Shown: positions 33,085-42,820 of the stretch, one piece after another
Layout of the letters: each line of letters starts with the position of its first letter
Numbering within the stretch: the first letter of the stretch is position 1
DNA from: Blakeslea trispora
Taxonomy: Eukaryota; Mucoromycota; Mucoromycetes; Mucorales; Choanephoraceae
Length of the DNA stretch: 64,000 nucleotides
Reading direction: 5' to 3'
NCBI GenBank assembly: GCA_025331445.1
Contig: JAIWNE010000058.1
Coordinates: 141,414-205,413, forward strand
Notes under the pieces: model-generated
The model's input: only the letters and a program-made list of their open reading frames with translations
Database searches by the model: none
What the model was told of the DNA's origin: nothing
Translations under genes and position numbers: made by a program

Positions 33085-36008
33085 AAAACAAGAACATGAA
33101 TACTCAAAACAACAAAAACGACAAAAATTTACAAAAAAATGCTAATACTAACACAAAAATTAACGCAGTAATGGTAGTACCTGAATTTGAAGAAGATTAT
33201 GATGATACACCAAACGATATTTACAAAATAACTAAAAGAGGACGTGAGCAGAATTCAGATCCTTCCATAAGAGGAGATAATGAGGAAATGAGGAATCAGC
33301 AAAGAAAAACAAATGTACCTCAAAACCCTATTCCAGTTATACAACAAGGTGCACAGCCAATATCTGCAGTACCACCACATGATCAACAACATTTTTATCC
33401 ACATTTGCTACCACAACCTTCTACCTCACAAATGCCAAGAGCGTTGCAATTTACACAACCTATACAACCCGTTCAACATGTACAACCCATCAATATGGAA
33501 GTAGCATCGAACAAAGCAACATCAGGAAAGAAACCAAAACCAAAAAGATTGAGAGCACCGCCTAGAAAAATACCTGTGACTCAAGATAATGTGAACTCTG
33601 ATATTTGGAAGAAATTGGGTGAAACCACCATAGAAGTGCCATTCAAAGAGTGGATCATCAATAACAAAGAAGCACAAAGAGATCTCAGAGATGGTACAAG
33701 ATTTTTATTAGGCAGAAGGGTTACTAATACTAAAAATAAGAAGGGGGCTGCAGTAGTGACAAATAATAAAGGAAAAGAAAGGGAAGTGGTACACCCGCAG
33801 ACTAACATGATAGAAATCAATAAGGTGTCTAATGTTCAAGATGAAGAGTCAAGTTACTATGATGATACTGAACTCTCTGAAAGCGATGCATATACTTCTT
33901 CGGCTAGTTACGATACTGAAGGTGTTATTGATGAAGAATACTCTCAGGATGATATGGACTCCGATAGTGATGACACCGAGTACGAGTACCCTTATAACCT
34001 GAACGATATGAAGCGTTCTACACCATTAAGAGCTCCTATTACTATCCATGACCAACAAATTGAAGCTATCTTTGATTCCGGTGCTTCTGTATCTCTGATA
34101 AGTCGTGCTCTTGCAAAAAGATTAAGGTTACTGCCTAATGGAGATACCATACCGATCGCCAGTGTAGATGACAAGAAAAACTCTAATTTGAGAAATGACC
34201 CTCGATGTAGATCCGATATTACCTCGTTTGTTCCCATAAGAGTAGCTGGCAAATTAAGATCAGAGCATATGGTAATCAGTGATGACTGTGGTGATGATAC
34301 TTGCATCCTAGGTATGACTTGGTTCAAGCAATATGGTATATCTCAACAATTGAAAGATGATATTATAATCATCCCTACTAAAGGTGGAAGGTCGAGAGTA
34401 TTACTGCAAGGAAAAAGCTCGGTTGAAAAACCAGTAAAACAAGCCAAAATCTATACTGTATCTGTTAGGGAAATTGGTGATGAAGCACAAGATAAATCTC
34501 TTAATCAATTTCACAAGCTTGTGACATATGACGAAGAGATCGTAAGTGAGAATGGTAGTGATGATGCATATTCTTTTATAGAAGTTGTAGATTCAAAAGA
34601 TAAGGAAGAAGAAGAAATACATCCACGTATCAAGATCCTATTAGATAGGTTTACGAATAGTTTCGCAGAAAACGCAGGCCTGGGAAAGGTATCAAAAGAA
34701 TATGAACATGCTATCGAGTTGACAGATCCGAATGAAACTATCAAGGCTAAGCCATACCGACTTACTTGGGAGGAAGATGCTCAATTGAAACAAGAATTAC
34801 AAGAACTGTTGGATAAGGAGCTTATCAGACCATCTAGAGGTAGATGGACATCGCCAGTATTTTTTGTTCAGAAGAAAGACAAGGGCCTTAGATTAGTAGT
34901 GGATTTCCGGAAGCTTAATAAGAACACTAGAAAGGAAAACTATCCTTTGCCTCATATCAATGAATTACTCGATTCTCTCGGTGGTGCTGCGGTATTTTCT
35001 ACTTTAGACGCTGCTTCAGGATATTGGCAGGTGCCTATGCACGAAGATTCGATTGAAAAGACGGGGTTTATCACCAAATATGGGACTTATGAATTCCTTG
35101 TAATGCCTTTCGGTCTATGTACTGCTAGTGATACTTATCAAAGAATGATGTCGCAATTAATGGCACCCTTCATTGGCAAATTTGTGTTTGTCTTTATAGA
35201 TGATATTATCGTCTACTCAAGATCCATGGAAGACCACATAATTCATTTGGGTAAAATATTCGAAACATGTAATGCCGCTAACCTCAAGTTCAAAAGATCA
35301 AAATGCCATTTTGCTAGAAATCAAGTAGAATATTTAGGTCATGTAGTCTCTGCGACTGGTGTGCTTCCAACTACGCGGAATGTCTCTAAATTACTGAATA
35401 TGAAGACCCCCACTGGCGTTTCTGAGGTTAGATCCTTATTGGGTACCACGAACTACTATAGACGGTACATCCAGGACTATGCTATGCTCATGAGACCGAT
35501 TACCAAGCTTTTAAAGAAAAATAGCACTTTTGTATGGGAACAAGAACAAGAGGAGGCCTTTATTCAAGTAAAGAATCTACTATGTAATCCACCCGTACTA
35601 TCTTATCCAGATGAAGAACAAGTGCAAATATTGACAACTGATGGCTGTAGTACTGGAGTCGGTGCTATTCTTTCCCAATCACCCGATGGATCTAACAAGA
35701 AAGAAACAGTTATTGCTTACGCTTCTAAGGCACTTAAGGCGACTGAAAATAATTGGACGACTACTGAAATTGAAGCATATGCTTTGATTTGGGGTGTCAA
35801 GTACTTCAGACACTATTTGGCAGGAAGAAACAGACGATTCATATTATATACGGATCATTCAGCCTTGGCCTTTATACTCAATAATAACAAACCAACACCA
35901 AAAATTAGTCGATGGGCAGCTGCACTGATGGAACATAACTACGAAATCAGGTATAAACCAGGAAAGAGTAACCCTGCGGATGCTCTATCTAGATTGATCC
36001 AAAAGTAA
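33045..36008 (+). CDS. pol: Gypsy-2 Pol: protease, reverse transcriptase, RNase H
   Basis: Open from the frameshift site to TAA at 36006-36008; an internal ATG at 33096 would give 970 aa. The N-terminal 300 residues are low-complexity and basic/acidic. Retropepsin: IFDSGASVSLIS (DSGA) with CILGMTWF downstream. RT: TSPVFFVQKKDKGLRLVVDFRKLN, STLDAASGYWQVPM and FVFIDDIIVYS (catalytic DD), then connection with TNYYRRYIQDYAMLMRPI. RNase H: ILTTDGCSTGVGA (Asp), TEIEAYALIW (Glu), YTDHSAL (Asp) and GKSNPADALSRL. All catalytic residues are present. Integrase is not in this frame. Confidence 0.93.
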   Translation, partial: RERTTVDEYETVVQNKNMNTQNNKNDKNLQKNANTNTKINAVMVVPEFEEDYDDTPNDIYKITKRGREQNSDPSIRGDNEEMRNQQRKTNVPQNPIPVIQQGAQPISAVPPHDQQHFYPHLLPQPSTSQMPRALQFTQPIQPVQHVQPINMEVASNKATSGKKPKPKRLRAPPRKIPVTQDNVNSDIWKKLGETTIEVPFKEWIINNKEAQRDLRDGTRFLLGRRVTNTKNKKGAAVVTNNKGKEREVVHPQTNMIEINKVSNVQDEESSYYDDTELSESDAYTSSASYDTEGVIDEEYSQDDMDSDSDDTEYEYPYNLNDMKRSTPLRAPITIHDQQIEAIFDSGASVSLISRALAKRLRLLPNGDTIPIASVDDKKNSNLRNDPRCRSDITSFVPIRVAGKLRSEHMVISDDCGDDTCILGMTWFKQYGISQQLKDDIIIIPTKGGRSRVLLQGKSSVEKPVKQAKIYTVSVREIGDEAQDKSLNQFHKLVTYDEEIVSENGSDDAYSFIEVVDSKDKEEEEIHPRIKILLDRFTNSFAENAGLGKVSKEYEHAIELTDPNETIKAKPYRLTWEEDAQLKQELQELLDKELIRPSRGRWTSPVFFVQKKDKGLRLVVDFRKLNKNTRKENYPLPHINELLDSLGGAAVFSTLDAASGYWQVPMHEDSIEKTGFITKYGTYEFLVMPFGLCTASDTYQRMMSQLMAPFIGKFVFVFIDDIIVYSRSMEDHIIHLGKIFETCNAANLKFKRSKCHFARNQVEYLGHVVSATGVLPTTRNVSKLLNMKTPTGVSEVRSLLGTTNYYRRYIQDYAMLMRPITKLLKKNSTFVWEQEQEEAFIQVKNLLCNPPVLSYPDEEQVQILTTDGCSTGVGAILSQSPDGSNKKETVIAYASKALKATENNWTTTEIEAYALIWGVKYFRHYLAGRNRRFILYTDHSALAFILNNNKPTPKISRWAAALMEHNYEIRYKPGKSNPADALSRLIQK

Positions 36009-36316
36009 TATTTATTAACAAAAAAAAAAGAAAAGAAAAGAAAAGACTACAAAAAAAAAGGAAAAGAATACAAAAAAAAACTTTTGGTAGGACATATTAT
36101 TATTAAAAGAATGGGGATGGTTGGCGGGATTGTATGAATATCACTTATATTTTACCTTATATTTATTTTTATATTTTACATTTTGTGTTTGTATTACTAC
36201 TACATTTTATTTTCACCTTATCCTTGTACTCTATTTTATTTCGCATTTTACCTTCTATCTCTCTTGTTGTTACTTACCTTTTATTACACTTAACTTTCTA
36301 GCTTGTTTTTGGTACT
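36009..36316 (+). other. Purine-rich then pyrimidine-rich spacer between pol and integrase
   Basis: About 65 bases of A/G-rich sequence (36018-36083, repeated AAAAGA units) followed by T/C-rich sequence ending TTAACTTTCTAG at 36301. The purine run could serve as a central polypurine tract. An intron ending at 36301 is attractive, but the nearest donor (GTAATA at 36005) gives the wrong phase. Confidence 0.5.
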
Positions 36317-37654
36317 ATGGACTATCCAGAATATGTTGCCCTGTATTACTACATCACTCGAGGAACACTGCCTACTGATTGTGATCCCAAGAATGCAAGA
36401 AAAATTAAGAACAAATCTAAGAAATACTTGGCTCACAAAGGAAAATTGTTCAGGAAGGTGATAGATATCGAAACTGATGATATTCTTCTCGGTCAAGAAT
36501 TGCTCCATGAGGGTAATATCGATGATGTTATCACCAAGGTTCACAAGGAAGGTCATCATGGTATCAAGAATACATATCATAAATTGAAGATCCAATATGA
36601 AGGTAAAAAGATGCACGAAAGGATGGTAGATATTGTGAAGGCATGTGAAATGTGTCAGAAGCGACAGATTACGCCAAAAAGGAAAATCATCAAGATGCAT
36701 CCGATACCAACGCCTCGAAAACCATTTTTCATGATCGGTTTAGATGCCGTGGGTCCAATAGAAGAAGAGGGAAATGATTTCAAATATATGTTGGTGTGTG
36801 TAGATTATTTGACAAGATGGCCAATTGCTGCTGCTGTACGGGATATTACTGCGCTTACAACTGACAGGTTTCTGTATAACTACGTATTTATGCATCATGG
36901 AATACCTACATATCTACTGACTGACAGAGGTACTTCTTTCAAAGCAGAGTACATTGATCATATCTTGAAGAATTTGGAGTGTCGTCACTTGATCACTTGT
37001 GCTTACCGTCCTCAAACTAATGGAATGGTGGAAAGAATGAATCAAACACTCGTACAAACAATCGCCAAACTCAAGATGGATGACCAATTCCCAAAGAATT
37101 GGAATGCCTACATCAACAACGCCCTTTTTGCTATTCGTACTATGGTGAATGACTCAACTGGTTATAGTCCAGCTATGTTGTTATATGGATACGAATTGCG
37201 TACTCCTGCTACTTGGTCTGCCCCACGTTATGATTATGTTGAGGGTGAAATAGAAGAAGAAGTGAAACGTCGTATACTAGATATTGACAAACAAATGGAT
37301 GCTTTGAGAAATGATGCTGTGAAGAAGTCTATGGACAAAAAGAAGAAGATGAAACAACGATATGATCAAGACGTAGTAGAAAGAAAGTACTTCAAGGTTG
37401 GTGACTTAGTGCTCATGAAAGATCATGTACCCAAAGACAAGTTCGCGTCAAAATGGTTGGGTCCTTTTGAAGTAGTCAAGGTGAATCAGAACCACACGTA
37501 TCATTTGGTTGGCAAGAATTCCAGACGTTTAGAAGATGCGGTAAATGGTCATTACTTGTTGCCATTTCACATGTCTTCCAGATTTATTCCTGAAGTGAAT
37601 CAGAAATCCAAGATCAATGATATAGAAGTCTGGTTAGAGAAGCAAAAGACATAA
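36317..37654 (+). CDS. Gypsy-2 integrase, separate ORF of 445 aa
   Basis: Begins MDYPEYVALYYYITRGTLP. Zinc-binding H-H-C-C: HKEGHHGIKNTYHKLK ... ACEMCQKRQ. DDE core: Asp in IGLDAVGPI, Asp in LLTDRGTSFKA, Glu in GMVERMNQTL. C-terminal KWLGPFEVVKV matches the GPY/F module; no chromodomain follows. It inserts element cDNA into target DNA. A separate integrase ORF, 308 nt beyond the pol stop and in another frame, is unusual because Ty3/Gypsy integrase normally sits in the Pol polyprotein. How it is translated (splicing, second promoter, reinitiation) is not evident. Confidence 0.92.
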   Translation: MDYPEYVALYYYITRGTLPTDCDPKNARKIKNKSKKYLAHKGKLFRKVIDIETDDILLGQELLHEGNIDDVITKVHKEGHHGIKNTYHKLKIQYEGKKMHERMVDIVKACEMCQKRQITPKRKIIKMHPIPTPRKPFFMIGLDAVGPIEEEGNDFKYMLVCVDYLTRWPIAAAVRDITALTTDRFLYNYVFMHHGIPTYLLTDRGTSFKAEYIDHILKNLECRHLITCAYRPQTNGMVERMNQTLVQTIAKLKMDDQFPKNWNAYINNALFAIRTMVNDSTGYSPAMLLYGYELRTPATWSAPRYDYVEGEIEEEVKRRILDIDKQMDALRNDAVKKSMDKKKKMKQRYDQDVVERKYFKVGDLVLMKDHVPKDKFASKWLGPFEVVKVNQNHTYHLVGKNSRRLEDAVNGHYLLPFHMSSRFIPEVNQKSKINDIEVWLEKQKT

Positions 37655-37684
37655 AAAGGAATTCTACCTCTGTTGTGGGGGGTT

Positions 37685-38138
37685 TGTCAAGTCTTGCTGT
37701 GGCTTTGTTCTTTGGTAGGCACAATTCCTTTTGTCCGGCAGTATTTCGGTCCGCACACTCTCTTTGTTCCGGATGACGTAGACAAAATAATTAAGTGCAC
37801 CCTAATTATTGAAGCGCAGCTGGTACCTACACCCCATTTTTCACTTTACCTCTTTGTTTTATTATTTACTTTCTGTTCTCGATTTCACTTTTCTTATTTT
37901 TTCAATTTTATTTTCTATTCCCAAATTTATTTTATTTTCTCGATCCCACCTTTATCTACATTTACTCTATTTTTATTTTTGGTACCTCATCTTATTCGAA
38001 TTAGTGTATCATCGTACAAACTATTAGAAACAATATATATATCTCAATTATATTTTAAATAAACTCCTTATCGATTGCTTACTAGAAAAATATTTCGAAC
38101 CTGTATTTTTCTATAACCTACTTAAAACAAATTTGTCA
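37685..38138 (+). repeat. Gypsy-2 3' LTR
   Basis: 454 bp, same length as the 5' copy and no difference noticed on comparison. Preceded by the G-rich run TGTGGGGGG, the likely polypurine tract. Confidence 0.92.
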
Positions 38139-38242
38139 TAATTTGTCGTCTTGATATATCATGAGGATGTTTAGACTAGATCACGTGATAGGAGTTAAGC
38201 TTTTGAGCCAATAGGATCACTGGAAAAGCTTGACGTAGACAA

Positions 38243-38336
38243 CTGTGTTTTATATTGTAAGTCTAAGATCTTTTTATTTTATTTTATATTTCTTTTACAA
38301 ATATGTTACCTGTGTTTTATATTGTAAGTCTAAGAT
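38243..38336. repeat. 27-bp direct repeat, 67 bp apart
   Basis: ctgtgttttatattgtaagt(ctaagat) at 38243-38269 and 38310-38336. It lies in non-coding sequence after Gypsy-2 and may be a duplicated regulatory block or an old LTR fragment. Confidence 0.7.
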
Positions 38337-38674
38337 AAAGAGCTTACAATATTCGACACCACGGTATTTATACTTTTCTATTTGACTAAATATTGATACT
38401 ATTATAAATAAAGAAGGAAGCAATTATATACTCGAAGATGATTGAGTGTTGTGTCTTGACGAATCGATTGACAGTCTGACTTTTCTTAAATGTAATAGCT
38501 TCATACTAATCAAGTTGAGTCGGGTCTTCTTTCTTTTCTTGTTCAACAATTGATGTTTAAACCTTCGCTTATTTGGATTGTATTTGTAAGGAAGGTTGTA
38601 CTCTACTTTAATTGGTTGTTTATGCTTAGTATCGCTATTTTCTACGACAAATTTGTCGTGCCTGTCAGTAGCAA

Positions 38675-38855
38675 TGAGCGTATTAGTAATCAAGAAGAAG
38701 TACTCCAATTTATTAGAAGTTGGAACAAGTCTAAGAAGAAGGCATTTAAGCCAAACGTACAAGTAAAAAGATATATCAAGCGAAGAAGAACAACTGTAGG
38801 CGAAGAGTCTACAAAATCAAGTAGATCAAACAGATTCAATTCAGACTCCGAATAA
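38675..38855 (+). pseudogene. C-terminal fragment of an unknown protein (RSWNKSKKK...SDSE), copy 1
   Basis: Reading frame ending at TAA 38853-38855 encodes IRSWNKSKKKAFKPN, then a Lys/Arg-rich segment and the tail RSNRFNSDSE. The same tail with conservative changes occurs on the minus strand at 58968-59117, and the downstream non-coding sequence (ATTATCTTTCATCT) is also shared. So this is the end of a repeated gene plus its 3' flank. The upstream part of the frame (38550-38670) is hydrophobic and not shared. Product unknown; very basic with an acidic tail. Confidence 0.5.
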
Positions 38856-39985
38856 TAGAATAAGAGAGAGCATCAAATGCATTTGAATAAAAATTATCTT
38901 TCATCTGGTTTACTTTAAAAAGTTTACAACAAGGTCTTTATAAATCATAGTAAAGTCTTCCCTACTGTCTTCTGGTAAGTCAAGCTGGTAGTATAACGCA
39001 GCTTGACAAATTGATACATGTCGTATTTTGTTTTGTGTCGCCTTTCGTTCTATTTGTGGTTGTAATGGTGTTGAGTTCGAGATTAGTGATGTTGAACAAG
39101 TTGGTGTTGAAGTGTGATGAAGAAGAAAAAGCCTGTCAAAGAAAAATTTGTGTCTTCTGGTCGGAAAATCAATTGGTTAGGAATAGAAATGGCTGTGAGT
39201 GTCTATCAAGTAGGCCTATTACTGGTGTTGGAGTGTTGCCTATTCCCTTCGTTGCTTGTGTTACTACTATTTCCTTTGCATTCATATCATCATCATTATT
39301 GTTCATATCATTTTTCTGTTTCTCTTATTTTTATTTTATTTTAATTACTATTTTTATTTATTCTCTTTGTATCTCTATGTATTCCATTCCTTTATTTTAT
39401 TTTTGTTCTTTTCCCGTTTATCTTGTATCTCTTGTGGTAACCTCGTGCTCTTGCCGACTCTCGGTGTTGTTAAGAAGAAGTCAATTGAATGTGAGTTCAA
39501 TTTATTGTCAAGTACAAGGTTACATCCTGTCAAGAATGATTGTGTTGCTTGGTGCAACTTAGACCCTGTCGGTGATCATTGTCAAAAAAAAATATTTAAC
39601 AAAAAAAAAGGGTAACTCTAGAAACTGAAGGCGCTCGAATATTGATTGTAACAAGAAGTAACTGTGTGGTGTAAATTACTTGAAGTATAAGTAATGTCTC
39701 TATTTTTATCATTGTAATAAACAACCTCTTTCTTTTACTTTTCCTGATTTACATACTTCTTCAATTTCCTTTTTGAAGCTAACAAGTGCCTAAATCCATA
39801 TTATTCTCTGCAGATAATTACGACGTAGTCTTTTACAGTCTTCTACTGAATATTATATCATTTGTGTTTATTTTTGTGAAGTCAAATATCAAAGGTAAAC
39901 ATAAGAGAGAATTATACCACTGTCATAATTTGTCAGGCCAGCTATAGTAGATAGCAGTAACGAAAGTGCGAAGAAAGCACTACAC
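38856..39985. repeat. Non-coding diverged repeat, partner of 30414-31526
   Basis: See the 30414-31526 entry for shared blocks. Ends TGTCATAATTTGTCAGG at 39921. Open frames such as 39011-39562 are driven by T-rich composition and show no domain. No gene supported. Confidence 0.5.
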
Positions 39986-40371
39986 CTCACCCGTGTCGGA
40001 CGCACGTCGGACACGTGCGGCTAACATGTGCTTATTTTTCCAACTTTTGATTTTGACTATTAAAATTGCTGTTTTTTTTGCAGAAATGTAGATGTATCTT
40101 CTAGGCTTCCAAAACTTCTTACAAATTTAAAATTGGATGTATATTCATAAAGTTATTACCATTTACATTTCTTTTATCATTTCACTGTTTAAAGAAATTT
40201 CGCTCTTTAAATTTTTTGGCAGTGATTTTTTCTCTGCCTAAGATTTTGAAGCAACTTGATTTTCTTAATGCTGAGGAGTTTGAAATGTCTTGTCATTTTT
40301 TCTTCAAAAAATACAAAGACCTGAAAAATCACTGCTTAAAAAATTGGAAAATACTTTCGGAAACGAGAAAA
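39986..40371 (+). repeat. Dispersed repeat, copy A, left part (split by DIRS)
   Basis: Begins CACTACACCTCACCCGTGTCGG, with two GTCGGAC units in GTGTCGGACGCACGTCGGAC. Closely matches the minus strand of 61690-62100. Homology resumes after the DIRS element at 44712 and runs to about 44850. No frame. Confidence 0.8.
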
Positions 40372-40650
40372 TTTGTCTTTTAGACATTAGATTACCAAAT
40401 AAGACAGTGTAATATATATGCTTGTGATCTTCTCTTTATTTAATGTCAGCGAAAAATATAAAATTTTTCTCTAATCTAATATATAACAAATTGATCTTCT
40501 AAGCGAGTATAAAGGGTAAGGGAGGGAGGGCCTATTACACTGTCTTATTTGGTAATCTAATGTCTAAAAGACAATTCTGAGTGTCGAAATAAATTTCTCT
40601 CAGAATTTATTGAGACCACGATTACCAAATAAGACAGTGTAATATATATG
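40372..40650 (-). repeat. DIRS right terminal repeat and internal complementary region
   Basis: Contains three copies of the ATTACCAAATAAGACAG motif in alternating orientation. It also holds the junction TAAAAGACAA|TTCTGAGTG, which fuses the two outer ends and would template the circular intermediate in the DIRS-1 model. Confidence 0.8.
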
Positions 40651-40651
40651 C

Positions 40652-42820
40652 TTATCCAGAGACAAGTTCTTCCTGATGTTCCACAGCATCAAAGAATGCA
40701 TCATCTTCTTCCAAAAAATTAGACTCAATAGTAAAGGAGGAAGCAGGAGCTACAGGAAGGAGAGTGTTGGTAAAATCAAATTGAGCGAGATGTTCCCGAC
40801 GATAATGATTTTCAAAGACAGAATCGTTTGACCAGTTCCCCATGGTAACGATATCCTCTCTTGGAACACCACGCTTGAGGGCTAAGGATGAGGCCAAGGA
40901 GCGAACTGATATGCGACTGTCCGTAGTAGAGCAAGAAAGAAAATTTCGGAGCCAAATTCCAATGGTGCGATCCACTAAGTGGGAGGAAGGAGACTTAGTG
41001 TGTACAAAGAGGAGGGAGCAGGAAGCATGGCGCCTATTTCTCAAGGGCAAGAAGATCCGAAGCGTATCCACGGGGCAAAGGAAACGGTCTTGATGAGGTT
41101 TTACCTCGTAAGACTTGATGATACGACGGCCTGCTCGTTTCTCTTTTGGACCCACCACCTCAAAAGAAAGCACACCCGAAACCGAGTCGATGACCAGGGA
41201 CGAAAAGGGAATGCGATTCAAATCGGAAGGGCGCAGAAAGCAAGTAAACGCCAAAAGAAAAGCAAGCTTGCGTTGGCAAGAAGACAAAGTAGAAGTCAAC
41301 GATTGTCGGAGCAAGGTAAAAGTGGGAGTCAAATCCACAGTTGGTTTGTGCAATCGGACAGGAGGAGCTCGAGCCTTTTGAGAGCGTAAGAACACGGCTA
41401 TGTCTGCACTGTTGCGAATGGTCGCCGGGTCACGATGCAGGTGAGTTACTGCCGTACGAGCCAGAAGAAGAGTTGCCACTTGATAGTTCTTGTACAGTTT
41501 GAGATCCGCCAAGAAATTGATCATGTCGACCGGAGAATAGCTGTTGGAGGAAATGCCATGATAGTAAGCCCAACGAAGGAAATGATGATGATGCGGACGG
41601 TAGGAGCGGTTGGTAGGTGTATCCGCCAGAAGTGTATCCATCATTATCTTTCTAGCATCTTTCCCTAATGCAATGGAGGTCTGGAAGCGAGACCGGATAG
41701 CCTCCATACGGAGAGTCTCCAGCTGCTGTTGGCTAAGGGATGAGCAGTCAAAGGGGTTGTCACTTGGACGCTGTCGTTTGGGAGCAGTAGTGGCTGATCG
41801 ACACTCAATTGGAGGGGCAGAGGGAACCAGAGTGCTTGCGTCCAAAGAGGGACTACCAATGTGGCAAATGGCACTTGATCGAAGCGAATCTTCTCCAGAC
41901 ATCTCGAGATCAGGTTCCAAGGTGGATGCATAAATGGGTTTACGAAGTTGGACCAGTTCATCGTGAATGCATCTGTCCAGATCGACCCCGGATCCGGTAA
42001 CCACGCTACGTATTTTGGGAGGAGGTGGGTCGTCCTGTCGGCGAAGAGGTCTATATCGTGAGGACCCCATGCCTGTTGGATTCGATCGAATATCCTTGGT
42101 TTCAACATCCATTGATTCTTCAAAAATATTCGGCGGGACTCGTAATCTGCAGCTTGATTCTCCAAACCAGGTATGTGGCGAGCCAACAACAGTATACCCC
42201 TCTGGAGACACCACTTCCAAAGATGGATGGCTAGCTGCATCAATGGTACTGACCTGGTACCTCCTTGTTTGTTGATATAGGCCAGAGAGGTTGTGTTGTC
42301 TGTCCTGACCAAAATAGTCATGTTGTTGAGGTCTTGAAAAGTTTGGAGAGCTAGATGGGCCGCCTTCAACTCTCTCCAGTTGATTGACATATCTGCCTCT
42401 TGTGGGGTCCAGAAGCCGTACGCCGTCCTTGGAGGAAGAGTGTCCTGTGGAGGTACATAGCAACCCCAACCTGTGTCGCTTGCATCCACATAGATGGTCT
42501 GATCCGGAGTCTGTGGAAGAATGCTCCGGCCATTCCAAGAGGAGAGGTTGTCTTGCCACCATTTCAACTCCTTGAGGCACTCTTTCGGAAGGGAGAGAGG
42601 AATATCCCAGTCGGCCTTGTTGTGAACCGATAGGTTCTTCGTCTGTAGTAGGTACCGGGTATACAAGCGAGCTGGGAGGACTGCAAACGTAGCTGCTTGT
42701 ATCCTCATGGTGAGACTGTGAATTACCCGTGGTGACTGGATAGGATTTCGTATTACCTGTTGGATGGATCGGCGTAAATCGCGCAACTTTTTGGTAGGCA
42801 AACGAGCAGTCATGGAGCAA
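40652..42820 (-). CDS. DIRS tyrosine recombinase ORF (overlaps RT)
   Basis: The recombinase-like part begins near 41800 (SSLSQQQLETLRMEAIRSRF). The catalytic domain includes FLLAFTCFLRPSDLNRI (first Arg), VGPKEKRAGRR, and a C-terminal block with VRSLASSLALKRGVPREDI, MGNWSNDSVFENHYRRE containing the nucleophile Tyr. This matches DIRS-family recombinases, which integrate circular cDNA without duplicating the target. The frame is open well upstream (to 42820) but that half overlaps the RT frame and reads as its shadow, so the true start is uncertain and may depend on frameshifting. Confidence 0.85.
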   Translation of the reverse strand: MLHDCSFAYQKVARFTPIHPTGNTKSYPVTTGNSQSHHEDTSSYVCSPPSSLVYPVPTTDEEPIGSQQGRLGYSSLPSERVPQGVEMVARQPLLLEWPEHSSTDSGSDHLCGCKRHRLGLLCTSTGHSSSKDGVRLLDPTRGRYVNQLERVEGGPSSSPNFSRPQQHDYFGQDRQHNLSGLYQQTRRYQVSTIDAASHPSLEVVSPEGYTVVGSPHTWFGESSCRLRVPPNIFEESMDVETKDIRSNPTGMGSSRYRPLRRQDDPPPPKIRSVVTGSGVDLDRCIHDELVQLRKPIYASTLEPDLEMSGEDSLRSSAICHIGSPSLDASTLVPSAPPIECRSATTAPKRQRPSDNPFDCSSLSQQQLETLRMEAIRSRFQTSIALGKDARKIMMDTLLADTPTNRSYRPHHHHFLRWAYYHGISSNSYSPVDMINFLADLKLYKNYQVATLLLARTAVTHLHRDPATIRNSADIAVFLRSQKARAPPVRLHKPTVDLTPTFTLLRQSLTSTLSSCQRKLAFLLAFTCFLRPSDLNRIPFSSLVIDSVSGVLSFEVVGPKEKRAGRRIIKSYEVKPHQDRFLCPVDTLRIFLPLRNRRHASCSLLFVHTKSPSSHLVDRTIGIWLRNFLSCSTTDSRISVRSLASSLALKRGVPREDIVTMGNWSNDSVFENHYRREHLAQFDFTNTLLPVAPASSFTIESNFLEEDDAFFDAVEHQEELVSG

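Larger units (their letters stand above)
31531..38138 (+). mobile_element. Gypsy-2: intact-looking Ty3/Gypsy element, 6,608 bp
   Basis: Two 454-bp LTRs (31531-31984 and 37685-38138) appear identical base for base on reading. Flanks show TAAT on both sides. Between them are a primer-binding site, gag, a -1 frameshift signal, pol (protease-RT-RNase H), a purine then pyrimidine tract, integrase, and a G-rich run (GTGGGGGG) before the 3' LTR. No lesions were seen in the coding frames. The best candidate for a recently mobile retroelement here. Confidence 0.93.

Noticed and set aside
36005..36301. Intron joining pol and integrase of Gypsy-2 (GTAATA...TTTCTAG)
   Set aside because: The splice would join frames out of phase, and no other nearby donor gave a convincing in-frame product.
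39011..39562. 183-codon frame with membrane-like segments
   Set aside because: Composition-driven, overlaps the diverged repeat and is not conserved in its partner.
41435..42275. Several plus-strand frames opposite the DIRS RT
   Set aside because: Antisense shadows of conserved RT/RNase H and recombinase frames.
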